Shown piece by piece: positions 1 through 8,391 of a DNA stretch of 27,090 bases. Source of the stretch: Verrucomicrobiota bacterium (GTDB lineage Bacteria; Chlamydiota; Chlamydiia; Chlamydiales; JAEYWL01); contig JAEYWL010000069.1 of assembly GCA_023428915.1 (NCBI GenBank), positions 1 to 27,090 of the forward strand, given 5' to 3'. The notes beneath the pieces were generated by a model that made no database searches, was not told the origin of the DNA, and saw nothing but the letters and a program-made list of their open reading frames with translations. The translations under genes and the position numbers were made by a program. How positions within the stretch are numbered: the stretch's first letter is position 1; every line of letters starts with the position of its first letter.

Positions 1-93
1 ATGCGCAGGATCATGTTTCACAGCAACCAAAAGCTCTACGAGCTGTTACCTGACAATTGGCTTGAGAGCCGCCTGCAAAAATCAGCTCCTTAA
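1..93 (+). CDS. C-terminal end of a gene entering from the left (unidentified)
   Basis: Frame 1 is open from the first base to a TAA at 91-93 and encodes at most 30 residues (ending LESRLQKSAP). The true start is probably outside the window, although an ATG lies at base 1. I do not recognise the family. The next reading frame (106-321) is in the same phase after a short gap, so the two could be pieces of one decayed gene. The neighbourhood is remnant mobile DNA. Confidence 0.3.
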   Translation: MRRIMFHSNQKLYELLPDNWLESRLQKSAP

Positions 94-105
94 TTCCTTG
101 CCAAG

Positions 106-321
106 ATGGGTTTATTTCCCGGTTACCAATATCTTGAACAAATCGAATATTGGCATGTGCGTTTTGAGTTGAGTCGCGACATTGAGCAACTTGACAATGC
201 AGAACGCTTTGCTGATGCCGTTAGGAACTATCTTCCTAATCCATTAAATGAATTAGATATCGTAGGGCTTAGAAATTTGTATTGGAGTCTGTCTACGACA
301 ACAGACTCCAATAAAGAATAG
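106..321 (+). CDS. Small hypothetical protein (71 aa), possibly a gene fragment
   Basis: ATG at 106, stop TAG at 319-321, with only a weak Shine-Dalgarno. The product is soluble, charged and probably helical, with no motif I recognise. It is in the same frame as the partial gene ending at 93 and stops one base before the ATG of the broken primase gene at 323. It could be a genuine small element gene cotranscribed with the primase, or a fragment. No function can be assigned. Confidence 0.35.
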   Translation: MGLFPGYQYLEQIEYWHVRFELSRDIEQLDNAERFADAVRNYLPNPLNELDIVGLRNLYWSLSTTTDSNKE

Positions 322-322
322 G

Positions 323-823
323 ATGCTAGATATGATACAAAATATATATGAGAACGCAGATCAACTGCAATATAAAAACACTGCCAAAAGCTTTCAAGAA
401 TTAGAGATGGAATGTCTTCTACAAATGCAAGAAAATGGTATTTCTTTCCACGGACCATTAAATACAAACGGCGAAATTCACCGCTTTTCAATAGACAGCA
501 AAAAACGTCAACCTGATGAGTGGTGTGTTGCCTTTCAATGAGTGCATCAGAACGGTAATCCATACCTGTGTTGTACATACGGAACATGGTCTGGAGGTCA
601 ACATAAATATTGTTGCAAGAGCTACAAAAGCGAGAACTGGATTTCACAAGAAGAATTTAATTACCTAAGGAATGAAGAAAAGAGAAGGCAGAAAGAAATT
701 GAAGGGAGGATTAAAAAAGATAAAGAGGAACGTATAATTCAAGTAAAAAAAGCTTGGGATAGAGCTCAGAGTATTTCACAGCTTAAGTTTGCGGTCAGTC
801 CCATTGCCGGAACATCTCTTTGA
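323..823 (+). pseudogene. Broken N-terminal fragment of a plasmid/phage-type primase, with an in-frame TGA
   Basis: Two open stretches (323-538 and 542-823) lie in one frame, separated by a TGA at 539-541. Together they read like the N-terminus of mobile-element primase/helicase proteins: a GISFHGPL..NGEIHRF segment, a D-W-C-V-A-F stretch, then YGTWSGG and a long charged helix rich in E, K and R. Family members normally continue for several hundred residues (zinc-binding, primase and helicase parts). Here the frame ends after the helix, so the gene is truncated as well as stopped. The start may be 323 or the ATG at 332, which has AGGA 8 bases upstream. The product is presumably non-functional. 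The family call comes from pattern recognition without a search. Confidence 0.5.
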
Positions 824-970
824 ATGATCTGTTGCAAAAAATGAGGAGTGCTATCGTCAATCAATACAGGATCGGAACTGACTGTCATTAGACTTAAAAA
901 TAGCATCTGTTTATCTGCTGGTTTTTACTCAGCCATGCCTAAACTCTCTTGTGAGAGCCGGTTAAGAAAT

Positions 971-1014
971 GGGGCAACTTGGACTTGAACCAAGGACCAG
1001 CGGGTTATGAGTCC
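971..1014 (-). repeat. att site copy 1: displaced 3' end of the tRNA gene (distal end of the array)
   Basis: These 44 bp match the 3' part of the tRNA gene at 20919-20992 (anticodon loop, variable region, T arm, 3' acceptor strand) with four differences. They match the copy at 8587-8630 with one difference. Identity to the tRNA stops at 1014, inside the anticodon stem. The T stem of this copy pairs perfectly (CTTGG/CCAAG), including a compensatory U-A for C-G change relative to the intact gene. This is expected of the original host 3' end pushed outward when elements inserted next to the tRNA. Confidence 0.85.
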
Positions 1015-1116
1015 CATACCCTATGTAACTCTGAATAGAATAGATTCAACCAGAATCACACATTCCTCTCAAGACAAACCTGATTAAGTTCCAAAAAGGT
1101 CTGAAAAATTCTGTTC

Positions 1117-1150
1117 GATTCCATTCGCTTGCGGAAAAAATGCGGAAAAG
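1117..1150 (+). repeat. Arm-type integrase site of element A, left end
   Basis: Contains GCGGAAAA twice, beginning at 1131 and 1142 (11-bp period). The whole stretch matches 8482-8515 at the other end of element A at about 30 of 34 positions. It lies about 100 bp inside the att core at 971-1014. The position at both ends and the helical phasing fit integrase arm-binding sites. The function is inferred. Confidence 0.55.
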
Positions 1151-1388
1151 CATCACGCTTCTTTTCCATCAAACACCAGCTTGCGATTAAGTCTATAATT
1201 TTTTGCCTTGTGAGAGGTGAGTTGGATGCTTTGGCTTATAGGCAGCATTTAGATTCCAAGTTTTAATTCCTATTATTATGTAATAAATTTTGATTTTAAA
1301 GGTAATGCTAGTTTGTATGTAATTGTTTTCTTTGTTAGAATTATGAATTTTGATAAAGCATTACCTAATTAATTTTCTAGGGGTTCAT

Positions 1389-2441
1389 ATGAATGTGTTT
1401 ATGATCTGTTTGGTGCTTATTGGCACAAGTTTAGTTCTGTATCCTGCAATCGTGAGTAGAATAAAGCAAACACCCACTACATACGAGCAAGGCATCAATA
1501 GGGATGGGGGCTCAGGTTTTAAGGAGATCGATTTCGATGATCGCTGGGATGGGCGTGCACTGTTATCAGAGATTGAGGATCCTCAAGCTTTGGAAAACCT
1601 TAAACATATAGGTCAGAAGATTGTGCTCTCCAGTCCCCCCCTGCAGTGGATTCTTACGGAACCCCCCCAGTGTCTCACAATGTTTGCGGTTTATTGTTGT
1701 AACGAAGAAGAATTGGACGAATCTGATGATATGTATCAATTCTGGAAATTTATGTGTGAACCGGGGATGGAAATATTGTTAACCGAAGCGGCTTATCGAG
1801 GATATTTACCTGCCATGAGCATTTTAGCCTCATATTGTGAGAATCAAGGACGATCACAGGATGCGGAATATTGGCAAAAATTTGGCGAGGCCCATTTAAA
1901 TCCGACAAGTATTCTGTTGCGCGGCTTAAACCTTACAATTCAAGGTAAGTTGCGTGATGATGTGCAACTTGAGCAAGGACGAGGTTTAATTGTTTTGGCG
2001 CATATGCTTGGAGAGGAAATAGCGTGTAAGATCTCCGGTTTTGAAAGACTTGTCAATACTAAGCCATTCGGCAACTACGATAAGCAGGATATTTTGGCAG
2101 CGATTTATGACATCGAAAAAAACGATAGGGTTCTTGTGGAGAAGCGCTTAGTTGGTATTCGTGCAGCTGTTTCCAAAGACAATGTGAGTATGAAGGATCT
2201 TATTGATGTCTTACTCAAAATCAATGAAATCCTTGACAGTCCCAATGTTAGCGTGATGGAGATTGCAGTTCTGGTGCCGTTGAAAGAAAAAATTCTTGAA
2301 GAAATGCGAGACGCACAAGCTGACAATCCCGAGTTTTTAGACTCTCTCAATAAGGCTGAACTAGGCTGGAGGCTTCAAAGAGTAGGGGCTGGCTCCAATT
2401 TCGTATCAGACACGATTCTTCCTATGGTGTTTATAATGTAA
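1389..2441 (+). CDS. Membrane-anchored protein with a Sel1/TPR-like helical segment (350 aa)
   Basis: I chose the ATG at 1389 because AGGGG precedes it by 5 bases; an in-frame TTG at 1350 is less likely. Residues about 3-22 form one hydrophobic segment (uncleaved signal anchor or signal peptide), followed by a soluble domain of about 320 residues. Residues about 145-185 carry alternating G, A and Y positions typical of a Sel1-like repeat (AAYRGYLPAMSILASYC, then A.YW..FGEAHLNP). Sel1-like proteins are protein-interaction scaffolds. The gene is cargo at the distal end of element A, transcribed against the rest of the element. The Sel1 call is tentative, and the C-terminal 150 residues are not recognised. 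Confidence 0.6.
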   Translation: MNVFMICLVLIGTSLVLYPAIVSRIKQTPTTYEQGINRDGGSGFKEIDFDDRWDGRALLSEIEDPQALENLKHIGQKIVLSSPPLQWILTEPPQCLTMFAVYCCNEEELDESDDMYQFWKFMCEPGMEILLTEAAYRGYLPAMSILASYCENQGRSQDAEYWQKFGEAHLNPTSILLRGLNLTIQGKLRDDVQLEQGRGLIVLAHMLGEEIACKISGFERLVNTKPFGNYDKQDILAAIYDIEKNDRVLVEKRLVGIRAAVSKDNVSMKDLIDVLLKINEILDSPNVSVMEIAVLVPLKEKILEEMRDAQADNPEFLDSLNKAELGWRLQRVGAGSNFVSDTILPMVFIM

Positions 2442-2556
2442 ATCGCAGTAATTAGAAAAGACTACATCACCTTTTAGTGTCCCATTAGTCATTTTTCCAA
2501 AGCCATCATTAGCATCCGCATTTAGTCTGAACCTATTTTATTGATGGCATCAAGAA

Positions 2557-2808
2557 TTACTTTAGGCGATATACGTATTTTGTGAACGTCTTCTCTTTCC
2601 GAGATAATTTTCGAAGCAGTTGCAGCTCATCGAGAGCTTCTCGACTATAGCACCCGTGTTTTAATGGTGCTTCTTTACAGGCCAGAAAACCTTCTTCGGT
2701 TTTTGGTCCGCCGCGTGCGCCGTGCATTCGACATACTCCATAATCATTGATAGCATAGTTTTTGCATTGCTTGCCGCTGCGTTTTGATTTTGCCCTACAC
2801 CTTTGCAT
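2557..2808 (-). CDS. Small Cys/His basic protein of the phage/plasmid RCxAK...GKxC...CRMHG family (83 aa)
   Basis: The start is the ATG at 2808, preceded by AGGAGG 6-7 bases upstream. That Shine-Dalgarno lies inside the end of the upstream gene, so the two are translationally coupled (14-bp overlap). An ATG at 2832 in the same frame lacks such a site. The N-terminus has RCRAKSKRSGKQCKN and CRMHGARGGPKT, a Cys/His-rich pattern common in small phage and plasmid proteins and probably zinc-binding; a KHGCYS motif follows. The molecular role of this family is unclear to me. It is the last gene of the element A leftward operon. Confidence 0.65.
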   Translation of the reverse strand: MQRCRAKSKRSGKQCKNYAINDYGVCRMHGARGGPKTEEGFLACKEAPLKHGCYSREALDELQLLRKLSRKEKTFTKYVYRLK

Positions 2809-3469
2809 GGGGACCCTCCTCAAAGTTTTCATTCATCCTACCCCTGGGGCTGACATTCCCAACAATGGCTTGGCCTCCATTATGAACATGCACATGCTCT
2901 ACGTGAACACGCTGTTCACCTTTTCTACGGTATTTAAGCAATGTCTCAAGGGTTTCGTGGTGACGGGTAAGAAGCTTAGATGCCCCATTGAGATAAATGT
3001 TAGCAAAGTCGATTCTTTCAGTGCGCTTTGCTCGACCAAGCCAATCCATGACGTGTTCATGGAGGGCGACTAGTTGGGCGATGAGCTGACCCTCGTATTC
3101 ATCTTGAGGACCCATTGATTGCATGGCTAGGGAAATAGCATTCATTTTTGTTGCTTTTTCGCTTAACCCAGTCTTGGAAGAGGCGATTGAGTTTCCTAAA
3201 TTTATAAGAAGGTGAATACCTACATCACTATGTGCAGCACCTGTAGCTTTCATAATTTGAGTCTCAGTAAGTAGAATTCTATCTTTAGGAGATAGGCTCT
3301 CATCAAAAGCTAGACTTAGAGTTTCGGAGTCTCCATTCTTGGTTGTTTTAAAGAGCGCCATGGGCCTTCCCTTCTGTCGCTGATTCATCTGATCTATTGC
3401 TGCATGTTCCTGGTGGGTCAAGGCTCGGCAATTGAGCTCTTGGCTTTCGAATTCTAATTCTGAGTCCAT
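2795..3469 (-). CDS. Hypothetical element protein (224 aa)
   Basis: ATG at 3469 with AGGAGA upstream. No recognised domain. The central part (about residues 65-185) looks mostly helical and contains LGRAKRTERIDFANIYLNGA and LTRHHETLETLLKYRRKGEQ. A His/Val-rich stretch (VHVEHVHVHNGG) follows, and the tail is rich in Gly and Asn. The HVHVHNGG stretch before a C-terminal tail is reminiscent of small proteins encoded beside phage terminase or packaging genes, but no terminase is present here. It lies downstream of the primase and is coupled to the Cys/His protein gene. Confidence 0.55.
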   Translation of the reverse strand: MDSELEFESQELNCRALTHQEHAAIDQMNQRQKGRPMALFKTTKNGDSETLSLAFDESLSPKDRILLTETQIMKATGAAHSDVGIHLLINLGNSIASSKTGLSEKATKMNAISLAMQSMGPQDEYEGQLIAQLVALHEHVMDWLGRAKRTERIDFANIYLNGASKLLTRHHETLETLLKYRRKGEQRVHVEHVHVHNGGQAIVGNVSPRGRMNENFEEGPHAKV

Positions 3470-3511
3470 TTTATCTCCTATATATTATATAAATCTAATT
3501 GGCAGCAGTGT

Positions 3512-3533
3512 TGTCCGCGGACGTCCGCGGACA
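3512..3533. repeat. Perfect 22-bp G+C-rich palindrome between element A genes
   Basis: The 10-bp palindrome GTCCGCGGAC occurs twice in tandem, flanked by T and A, so the whole 22 bp equals its own reverse complement. It holds two CCGCGG sites in otherwise A+T-rich DNA. It lies 10 bases past the primase stop codon and about 40 bases before the next start in the operon. It could be a site bound by a dimeric protein, an origin or partition dyad, or a loopless attenuating hairpin. Confidence 0.6.
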
Positions 3534-3543
3534 TAAGCGGAGC

Positions 3544-5451
3544 TTAATGAAGCTTGATTCCTACGTAACACCTCTCTCGGTGTTGATCTTCTTTAATTCT
3601 GTCCATATGAATTTCAGGAAATGCAGCTCTGAGGTTCTTTCCAAATGATTGGACGTTGCCTGGTTTTTGATGACCATTGACTGTACACCATTCCCTCCAA
3701 GCGTTAAATAGCTCGGAAACGGAAGCTCTTGCCAGAGAGCTGATAATACATCGATCACTAATAAATGCTTTGATGGGGCTAGTCATTGCCTCAAGCTCTT
3801 CTATTGTTTGTTGTGAGGATAGGGGGTGAAGAAAGTGCCCTCTCTGCTCCAAGCGAACTAATCCCTTAAACGCCCATAATAAGATGCCAGGGAGTTCTTG
3901 CTTGAGATGGGTGAAGAGAGAGATGTCTTCTTTGCCTAGCCAGCTCTTTTTCAAGTTCAATACCAGGTATCGTTTTGCCAGTGCACCACTTGAGTCTCTC
4001 ATGTCAGGAAGCTCATTGCTCATCATCATGATTCTTGTTGGTAACAAGGTAGTCAGGGGGTGTTGAAATTTGCGGTTGATCGTTAGGGGATCTTCTCCAC
4101 TTATACTCAGCAATCTTTCTATGATGATGCTGTTGTTTCCTGTGGCGTTCAAACGCGCATCAGAGACTAGTGCAAGCATCTTGTTAAGAAGCGGCTGTAG
4201 TCCAAATTCTCCCCCCAAACTTGAAAGGGTCGGACCAACTACATTGAAATGACCAAGAAGCTCTCTAAAAATTTTTCCTATCGTACCTTTTCCGCTCCTA
4301 GGAGGTCCAACGATGAGAAGAATTTTATGCTGACTGGTATCTTGAATTAGGACGTATCCACACCACTCTTGAAGCAGTTCTAGACTTTCGAGGTCATTTT
4401 CCCATATAGCATCTAAGAAGTCCAACCATGCTGTGGGTACGGGAGCGTCGGGGTTAAAGTCAAATTCTAGGGAATTAACATTCAATAACAATGGCGTATG
4501 TGAAATCAATTGGACAGAAGGATCAGTTAACCAATCTCTGATCGAAAGCAGTCCATTACGGAAGGAAATTAAATACTTTGGGTCGGGAGTCTCTCGGGCA
4601 TCAATCCATATCGACCCCCTTACTGGGTGGTGCTTTAGGTAACGGATTGCTCGAAGTGCATCGATGATCTGGTCGACCTTATGTTTAGTGGGATTGAAGT
4701 CTTCTAGATGTCCAACTGAAGCTAATTCTTTGGCATCTCTTAGGAATGTATAGATGGATTGTCGAATTGAGTGTTCTTCGAGCTCGACATATTTCGTTCC
4801 ATTCCAATGCCAAAACGAATCAGAGCAATAATGCAGCGTACAATCTCTTTCGTATAGATAATGCTCTTCGATTAATGCCTCGGCAATTCTAAGCGGAGCA
4901 TGGTGATCGAAAATTTTATCTCCTGGTTCTTCAGCCAAACAAGACAGTTCCTTTCTCAAATTTTTGATTTCGTGCTTTTTCCTATCAAGCTCGACCCAAC
5001 GAGTGTAAAAATCATGCTCCGATTGGATTTGTATTACAGTCTTTCCCTGCTCCAAAGGGGGGGTGGAGAAATCCTGTGGGCGAAGTGAAGGATCATAACG
5101 ATAAACGTCTTCCAGCAATTGCCTATCATTACGGTATACCGCTTCTTCGAGAATTTCCAAGCGTGTATTGTGGGATGCAATTTTAGGATCACAGTTGACC
5201 ATGCCCTTTGGAAGTGAGACAGTACGGTGTTCATAATCAAGTTTAGCCTTTGAAACGACTTGTTCTATCTCTTTTGTCTTGGACATTGGGCAGATCCATC
5301 CATGGTAAAGGTGACTCCATTGGCAACCATGCGATTTAATGCGGCTTTTAAGCCCGTTTCTCAGTCTGCCTTGGAATCTGAACAATTCAAAACGTTCCGC
5401 CTCAAATTGCTCTTGTTGGGTATCTTCAAGCGTGTTTATACTGTTGGTCAT
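3544..5451 (-). CDS. D5/P4-family primase-helicase (superfamily 3 helicase), 635 aa
   Basis: The protein drives replication of the excised element. The C-terminal half is an SF3 helicase: Walker A GPPRSGKGT at about 382-390, Walker B-like MLALVSDA at 425-432, a sensor-like MMMSNELP at about 475-482, and a probable arginine finger in AKRYLVLNL near 494. A D5_N-like region precedes it (about 185-320, with DSFWHWNGTKYV). The N-terminal about 85 residues (HGCQWSHLYHGWICP) form a small separate domain. I see no canonical primase catalytic motif, so priming activity is unproven. It sits downstream of the HTH gene at 5511-5720, in the usual order for P4-like satellites. Confidence 0.88.
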   Translation of the reverse strand: MTNSINTLEDTQQEQFEAERFELFRFQGRLRNGLKSRIKSHGCQWSHLYHGWICPMSKTKEIEQVVSKAKLDYEHRTVSLPKGMVNCDPKIASHNTRLEILEEAVYRNDRQLLEDVYRYDPSLRPQDFSTPPLEQGKTVIQIQSEHDFYTRWVELDRKKHEIKNLRKELSCLAEEPGDKIFDHHAPLRIAEALIEEHYLYERDCTLHYCSDSFWHWNGTKYVELEEHSIRQSIYTFLRDAKELASVGHLEDFNPTKHKVDQIIDALRAIRYLKHHPVRGSIWIDARETPDPKYLISFRNGLLSIRDWLTDPSVQLISHTPLLLNVNSLEFDFNPDAPVPTAWLDFLDAIWENDLESLELLQEWCGYVLIQDTSQHKILLIVGPPRSGKGTIGKIFRELLGHFNVVGPTLSSLGGEFGLQPLLNKMLALVSDARLNATGNNSIIIERLLSISGEDPLTINRKFQHPLTTLLPTRIMMMSNELPDMRDSSGALAKRYLVLNLKKSWLGKEDISLFTHLKQELPGILLWAFKGLVRLEQRGHFLHPLSSQQTIEELEAMTSPIKAFISDRCIISSLARASVSELFNAWREWCTVNGHQKPGNVQSFGKNLRAAFPEIHMDRIKEDQHRERCYVGIKLH

Positions 5452-5510
5452 GGATTTAATTCCTTTAAGGCCGCGTTCATTGATGGTGAATGGCGGCCTT
5501 GTTTTCTGAG

Positions 5511-5720
5511 TTATTGGCCACCTTTCTTCTTGAGAAGTCGAAAGAGTGTTCCCGGCAAAACAAGCCGTCGTCGGCCTACTTTCAAAAATGCTCCTTTTAA
5601 ACCGTTGACTTCACTTTCGAAGGCCATTTTCCGGAGCGCGCCTGGGCTTGGGTAATCATAATTTTTATGAAAACCCTTGAAGGTTGTGGGAATATCCTGA
5701 AGTTCGGGTGTTTGGTTCAT
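5511..5720 (-). CDS. Excisionase/AlpA-like winged-helix DNA-binding protein (69 aa)
   Basis: ATG at 5720 with GAGGA about 6 bases upstream. The sequence fits the excisionase-like pattern: aromatic N-terminus, P-S-P-G-A-L-R, a residue stretch ending NGL..AF, then VGRRRLVLPGTLFRLL. This is an HTH plus wing that binds element DNA, acting as a directionality factor or as activator of the primase or integrase. The same family occurs at 14441-14734. Two similar palindromes lie just upstream (5792-5808 and 5850-5866) and are natural candidates for its operators. It precedes the primase gene by 59 bp. Confidence 0.7.
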   Translation of the reverse strand: MNQTPELQDIPTTFKGFHKNYDYPSPGALRKMAFESEVNGLKGAFLKVGRRRLVLPGTLFRLLKKKGGQ

Positions 5721-5791
5721 AACGAATCCTCATTGTTTTGAGTTTTTCTATTCGTTTCTAATTGAACCAGAAATGATTAATTTGGTATTGA

Positions 5792-5866
5792 GCGTAAAAT
5801 GATTACGCCTCTTTTTTGGGTGAATTTTGAAGGGAAAAAATCAAAATGGGTGTAATTACTTTACAC
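5792..5866. promoter_or_regulatory. Pair of 17-bp palindromes upstream of the element A HTH/primase genes
   Basis: GCGTAA-N5-TTACGC (5792-5808) and GTGTAA-N5-TTACAC (5850-5866) share the same half-site, G(C/T)GTAA, and the same spacer length; their centres are 58 bp apart. They fill the gap between the 433-aa gene and the HTH gene. Likely roles are operators for the HTH protein or origin-proximal initiator sites. Confidence 0.5.
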
Positions 5867-5867
5867 G

Positions 5868-7169
5868 TCAATTTTTACAGGTCATTTTACCTTTTCTTCG
5901 TACCTTTGCCTCTTTTGTTCGTGGATCCAGCTTATGTTTTCTCACAAGCTGCTTCCATCTTTCCTCACCCAGTTGTTTATTGTAGGGGCAATTATTCTGA
6001 TAGTAAGCAAAGCCTTCGTCATAGTTGCCGTTTGGATTTATCTTCCAGAACTTTTGAGCGAGATCAATAACAAAGTTACCCTTAAGTGTTCCTGGATGGA
6101 ATCCTACCTCTTTGTGGTGGTCAATAACAGCTTTTTCAAGGACGGGTAAATAGGAATGCACATGGTTTTTCAATGAACAGAGAAAGCTCTCATAGTCCCT
6201 GCGATGAATTTGCATTTCGCAGGACACGAAAGCCTCTAAGTCATCCGACCTAGAGGATAGCTTTTGACAAAATGCTCTGTGCGCGTATTGAAGCGCCTCT
6301 AGTTTACACCTATGCCAGGCGGCATGCCAGGCTTTCTCATGTATCAAATCCCATTTGCCCGGATATTGTTGAAGAAGGGGCAAGTCTGATTGTACGTTAC
6401 AGCAGTGATTCAGAGCCTGAAATCTATCCCAACAGAATTTTAAGTCTGTTTCTGCCATCATCATCATATTGCTCCGCCTTTGGTAGCTGTTATGACCAGG
6501 AATTTCAAATTTATGTTTCAGCTCTTGTGTCAACGGTGAAAACAGTGATGAAAACGGTTCTGCTTTTTTAATTTTATGTTTAGAGCGTTCAGGTCTCTTT
6601 ACGAGAATTTTCTTAGTTATGGCACCTCGCTTATCTTTCATTTTCAATTTAAGAGGCATAATCTGTCTCAAAGTCCTTTGATTAGGCGACAAAGAATCTT
6701 GAAAAAGAATTCTGCTTACATACATATTCGATTGGGACATTAGAAAAAGCATTGGTGCTAGTTCCACGAAACGAAAAAGTGGAGAATAGTAACGAAACTC
6801 CCACATTGCCTTACAAAGGCGATTATGGAGAAGATCGGATGAGATTTCCCTGGGGTGTGTGATGATCCTTTTTATACGTGCAAGCTCACGCCGATGTCTG
6901 TAACTCCTTCTATGATACTGCCACAGCTTCTTCCAGTGGTACTCATGAGCGTTTAATGAAAGTTTAGAGTATTCATTTTGTTTTGCTAATAACTCGGCTT
7001 CAAATTGGTTTATGATGTCCTTGAATAGCAGGTTTTCTCGCAGTTGCGCAGTGAGTCGAGCAAGGAGGGTGTAAAATACATTATCTTGCTTGCTTTGAAG
7101 TATTCTATCGCATGTTTCATCGAAGGTCTTACAAAACAGAGATGGATCACTAGGCAGAGATATCGTCAT
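5868..7169 (-). CDS. Large basic protein of unknown function, coupled to the integrase (433 aa)
   Basis: ATG at 7169 with GGAG upstream; the gene overlaps the end of the integrase gene by 20 bp, so translation is probably coupled. The product is very basic, rich in His, Trp, Tyr, Lys and Arg (WQYHRRSYRHRRELARIKRI; KWDLIHEKAWHAAWHRCKLEAL), and looks helical. The C-terminus is a Lys/Arg tail. I recognise no domain. In the nested module another integrase is followed by an unknown gene with an identical 20-bp overlap (13603-14325), so this slot seems conserved in the element family even though I see no clear sequence similarity. A role in DNA binding or recombination is a guess. Confidence 0.7.
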   Translation of the reverse strand: MTISLPSDPSLFCKTFDETCDRILQSKQDNVFYTLLARLTAQLRENLLFKDIINQFEAELLAKQNEYSKLSLNAHEYHWKKLWQYHRRSYRHRRELARIKRIITHPREISSDLLHNRLCKAMWEFRYYSPLFRFVELAPMLFLMSQSNMYVSRILFQDSLSPNQRTLRQIMPLKLKMKDKRGAITKKILVKRPERSKHKIKKAEPFSSLFSPLTQELKHKFEIPGHNSYQRRSNMMMMAETDLKFCWDRFQALNHCCNVQSDLPLLQQYPGKWDLIHEKAWHAAWHRCKLEALQYAHRAFCQKLSSRSDDLEAFVSCEMQIHRRDYESFLCSLKNHVHSYLPVLEKAVIDHHKEVGFHPGTLKGNFVIDLAQKFWKINPNGNYDEGFAYYQNNCPYNKQLGEERWKQLVRKHKLDPRTKEAKVRRKGKMTCKN

Positions 7170-8265
7170 GTGGTCGCTCCGGTATTCCTATAAGATTGTT
7201 GCTGGTTTTTTGAAGGACTCGCGAGATGTGTTCTTTGCTAAAGTGTGCATAGCGCCGGGTCATTGTAGGAGATCGATGTCCCAATATCTCCATGAGTTCG
7301 CCTTGGGTGGCACCGTTCATAGCAAGATGGGATGCACAAGTGTGCCGTAAATCATGATACCGGAAGTTATCTATACCCGCGCGCTCGAGTGCCTTTTGGA
7401 ACGCTTTTCGTATCATTGATAGAGGATAACGCTTTGCTGGATCCTTAGAGGGAAACACAAATTCTTCTGAAGCTTTTGGCTTCTCTAATTGCATTAAGTA
7501 TGTCCTCACCTGATCGGGGATGGGAACTGCCCGGCTTTCACCATTTTTTGTAGTCTCTAAGGTTACAAAGCTGTTCTCCAAATTCACGTGCTTCCATTGA
7601 AGATTAGCCACTTCGCCAAAGCGCAAACCCATTGATGCGGCGATAAGAACCATTCCGTAAAGATGAGGGTTTTTGCTCTCTTTGCAGCTTTCAAGAAATT
7701 TGAGGAGTTCCTCACGGCTCAGGTACCGATTGCGTCCGCTGTTCTCCTTGAGTTTTGATACTCGTTTGAACGGGTTTTCATTGATCCACTGAAGCTCTTG
7801 ATAGGCAAGTGTAAAAGCCCTGCTGAGGGTTGAAAAATATCGGTTTACTGTCGAGTTAGTTCTTGGTGTTTTACGTGAAGTAATCCCATTTAACAGTTCT
7901 TCTTTTGCATCAGCAAGGAGCGCTGGAGTGATCTCAATAAGAGTTCGGTTGCCGTACCTATCTTTCCACCAATTCAGATGAATTGTCTGATCTTTTAGTC
8001 GATTAGGATGCTTAATCAAATGCAGTCGGATATATTGGTCAATTAGGTCAGAGAGCGTATGTTTACGCGCTTTGTTATCAGGCACATATTTTCCATCGAG
8101 AATCGACGTTTCGACTTTCCTTACCCAATTCTTAGCTTCGGTTAATGTTTTAAATGAACCCCGTAGTGGTTTTGCATTCTTCCGCCTTACTTCCGCGTGG
8201 TATGTGATCGATCCGTCTTTTTTTTGATATTTACGAATACATCTGATGTTGTCTGAACCCTTCAT
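7150..8265 (-). CDS. int: Tyrosine recombinase (phage-type integrase) of element A, 371 aa
   Basis: The enzyme integrates and excises element A at the tRNA gene. All catalytic residues are visible: Arg215 (GLRFGE), Lys240 (TTKNG), His304 and Arg307 (HDLRH), His330 (LGHRS) and the nucleophile Tyr339 (TRRYAHF). The N-terminal about 60 residues form an arm-binding domain, followed by a SAM-like core-binding domain at about 70-165. Length is typical. The gene lies at the tRNA-proximal end of element A, about 320 bp from the att copy at 8587, and transcribes away from it into the element genes. The Shine-Dalgarno is weak. Confidence 0.93.
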   Translation of the reverse strand: MKGSDNIRCIRKYQKKDGSITYHAEVRRKNAKPLRGSFKTLTEAKNWVRKVETSILDGKYVPDNKARKHTLSDLIDQYIRLHLIKHPNRLKDQTIHLNWWKDRYGNRTLIEITPALLADAKEELLNGITSRKTPRTNSTVNRYFSTLSRAFTLAYQELQWINENPFKRVSKLKENSGRNRYLSREELLKFLESCKESKNPHLYGMVLIAASMGLRFGEVANLQWKHVNLENSFVTLETTKNGESRAVPIPDQVRTYLMQLEKPKASEEFVFPSKDPAKRYPLSMIRKAFQKALERAGIDNFRYHDLRHTCASHLAMNGATQGELMEILGHRSPTMTRRYAHFSKEHISRVLQKTSNNLIGIPERPHDDISA

Positions 8266-8391
8266 AATCTTACCGAATCAAAGTAAAAATTTTAGATGAT
8301 TCTAGAATTAAAGGGAATAGGATTGTAAATCCGATGCTCCAGTTGCTTTTCATTAGTTCTAGTGATTGTTTTTGTGGATGATAATTGACAA

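Larger units (their letters stand above)
824..1388. other. Non-coding left boundary of element A
   Basis: No convincing gene. The stretch holds the distal att copy (971-1014) and a paired arm-type repeat (1117-1150), followed by A+T-rich DNA. A possible promoter for the gene at 1389 is TTGTAT (1313-1318) and TAGAAT (1336-1341), 17 bases apart. Bases 824-970 show nothing I can interpret. Confidence 0.5.

Noticed and set aside
2762..3073. 103-codon plus-strand frame
   Set aside because: It lies opposite the 224-aa and Cys/His protein genes, which have good Shine-Dalgarno sites and coupling; the plus frame is a shadow.
5260..5655. 131-codon plus-strand frame
   Set aside because: It is antisense to the primase N-terminus and the HTH gene; its composition shows no protein-like pattern.
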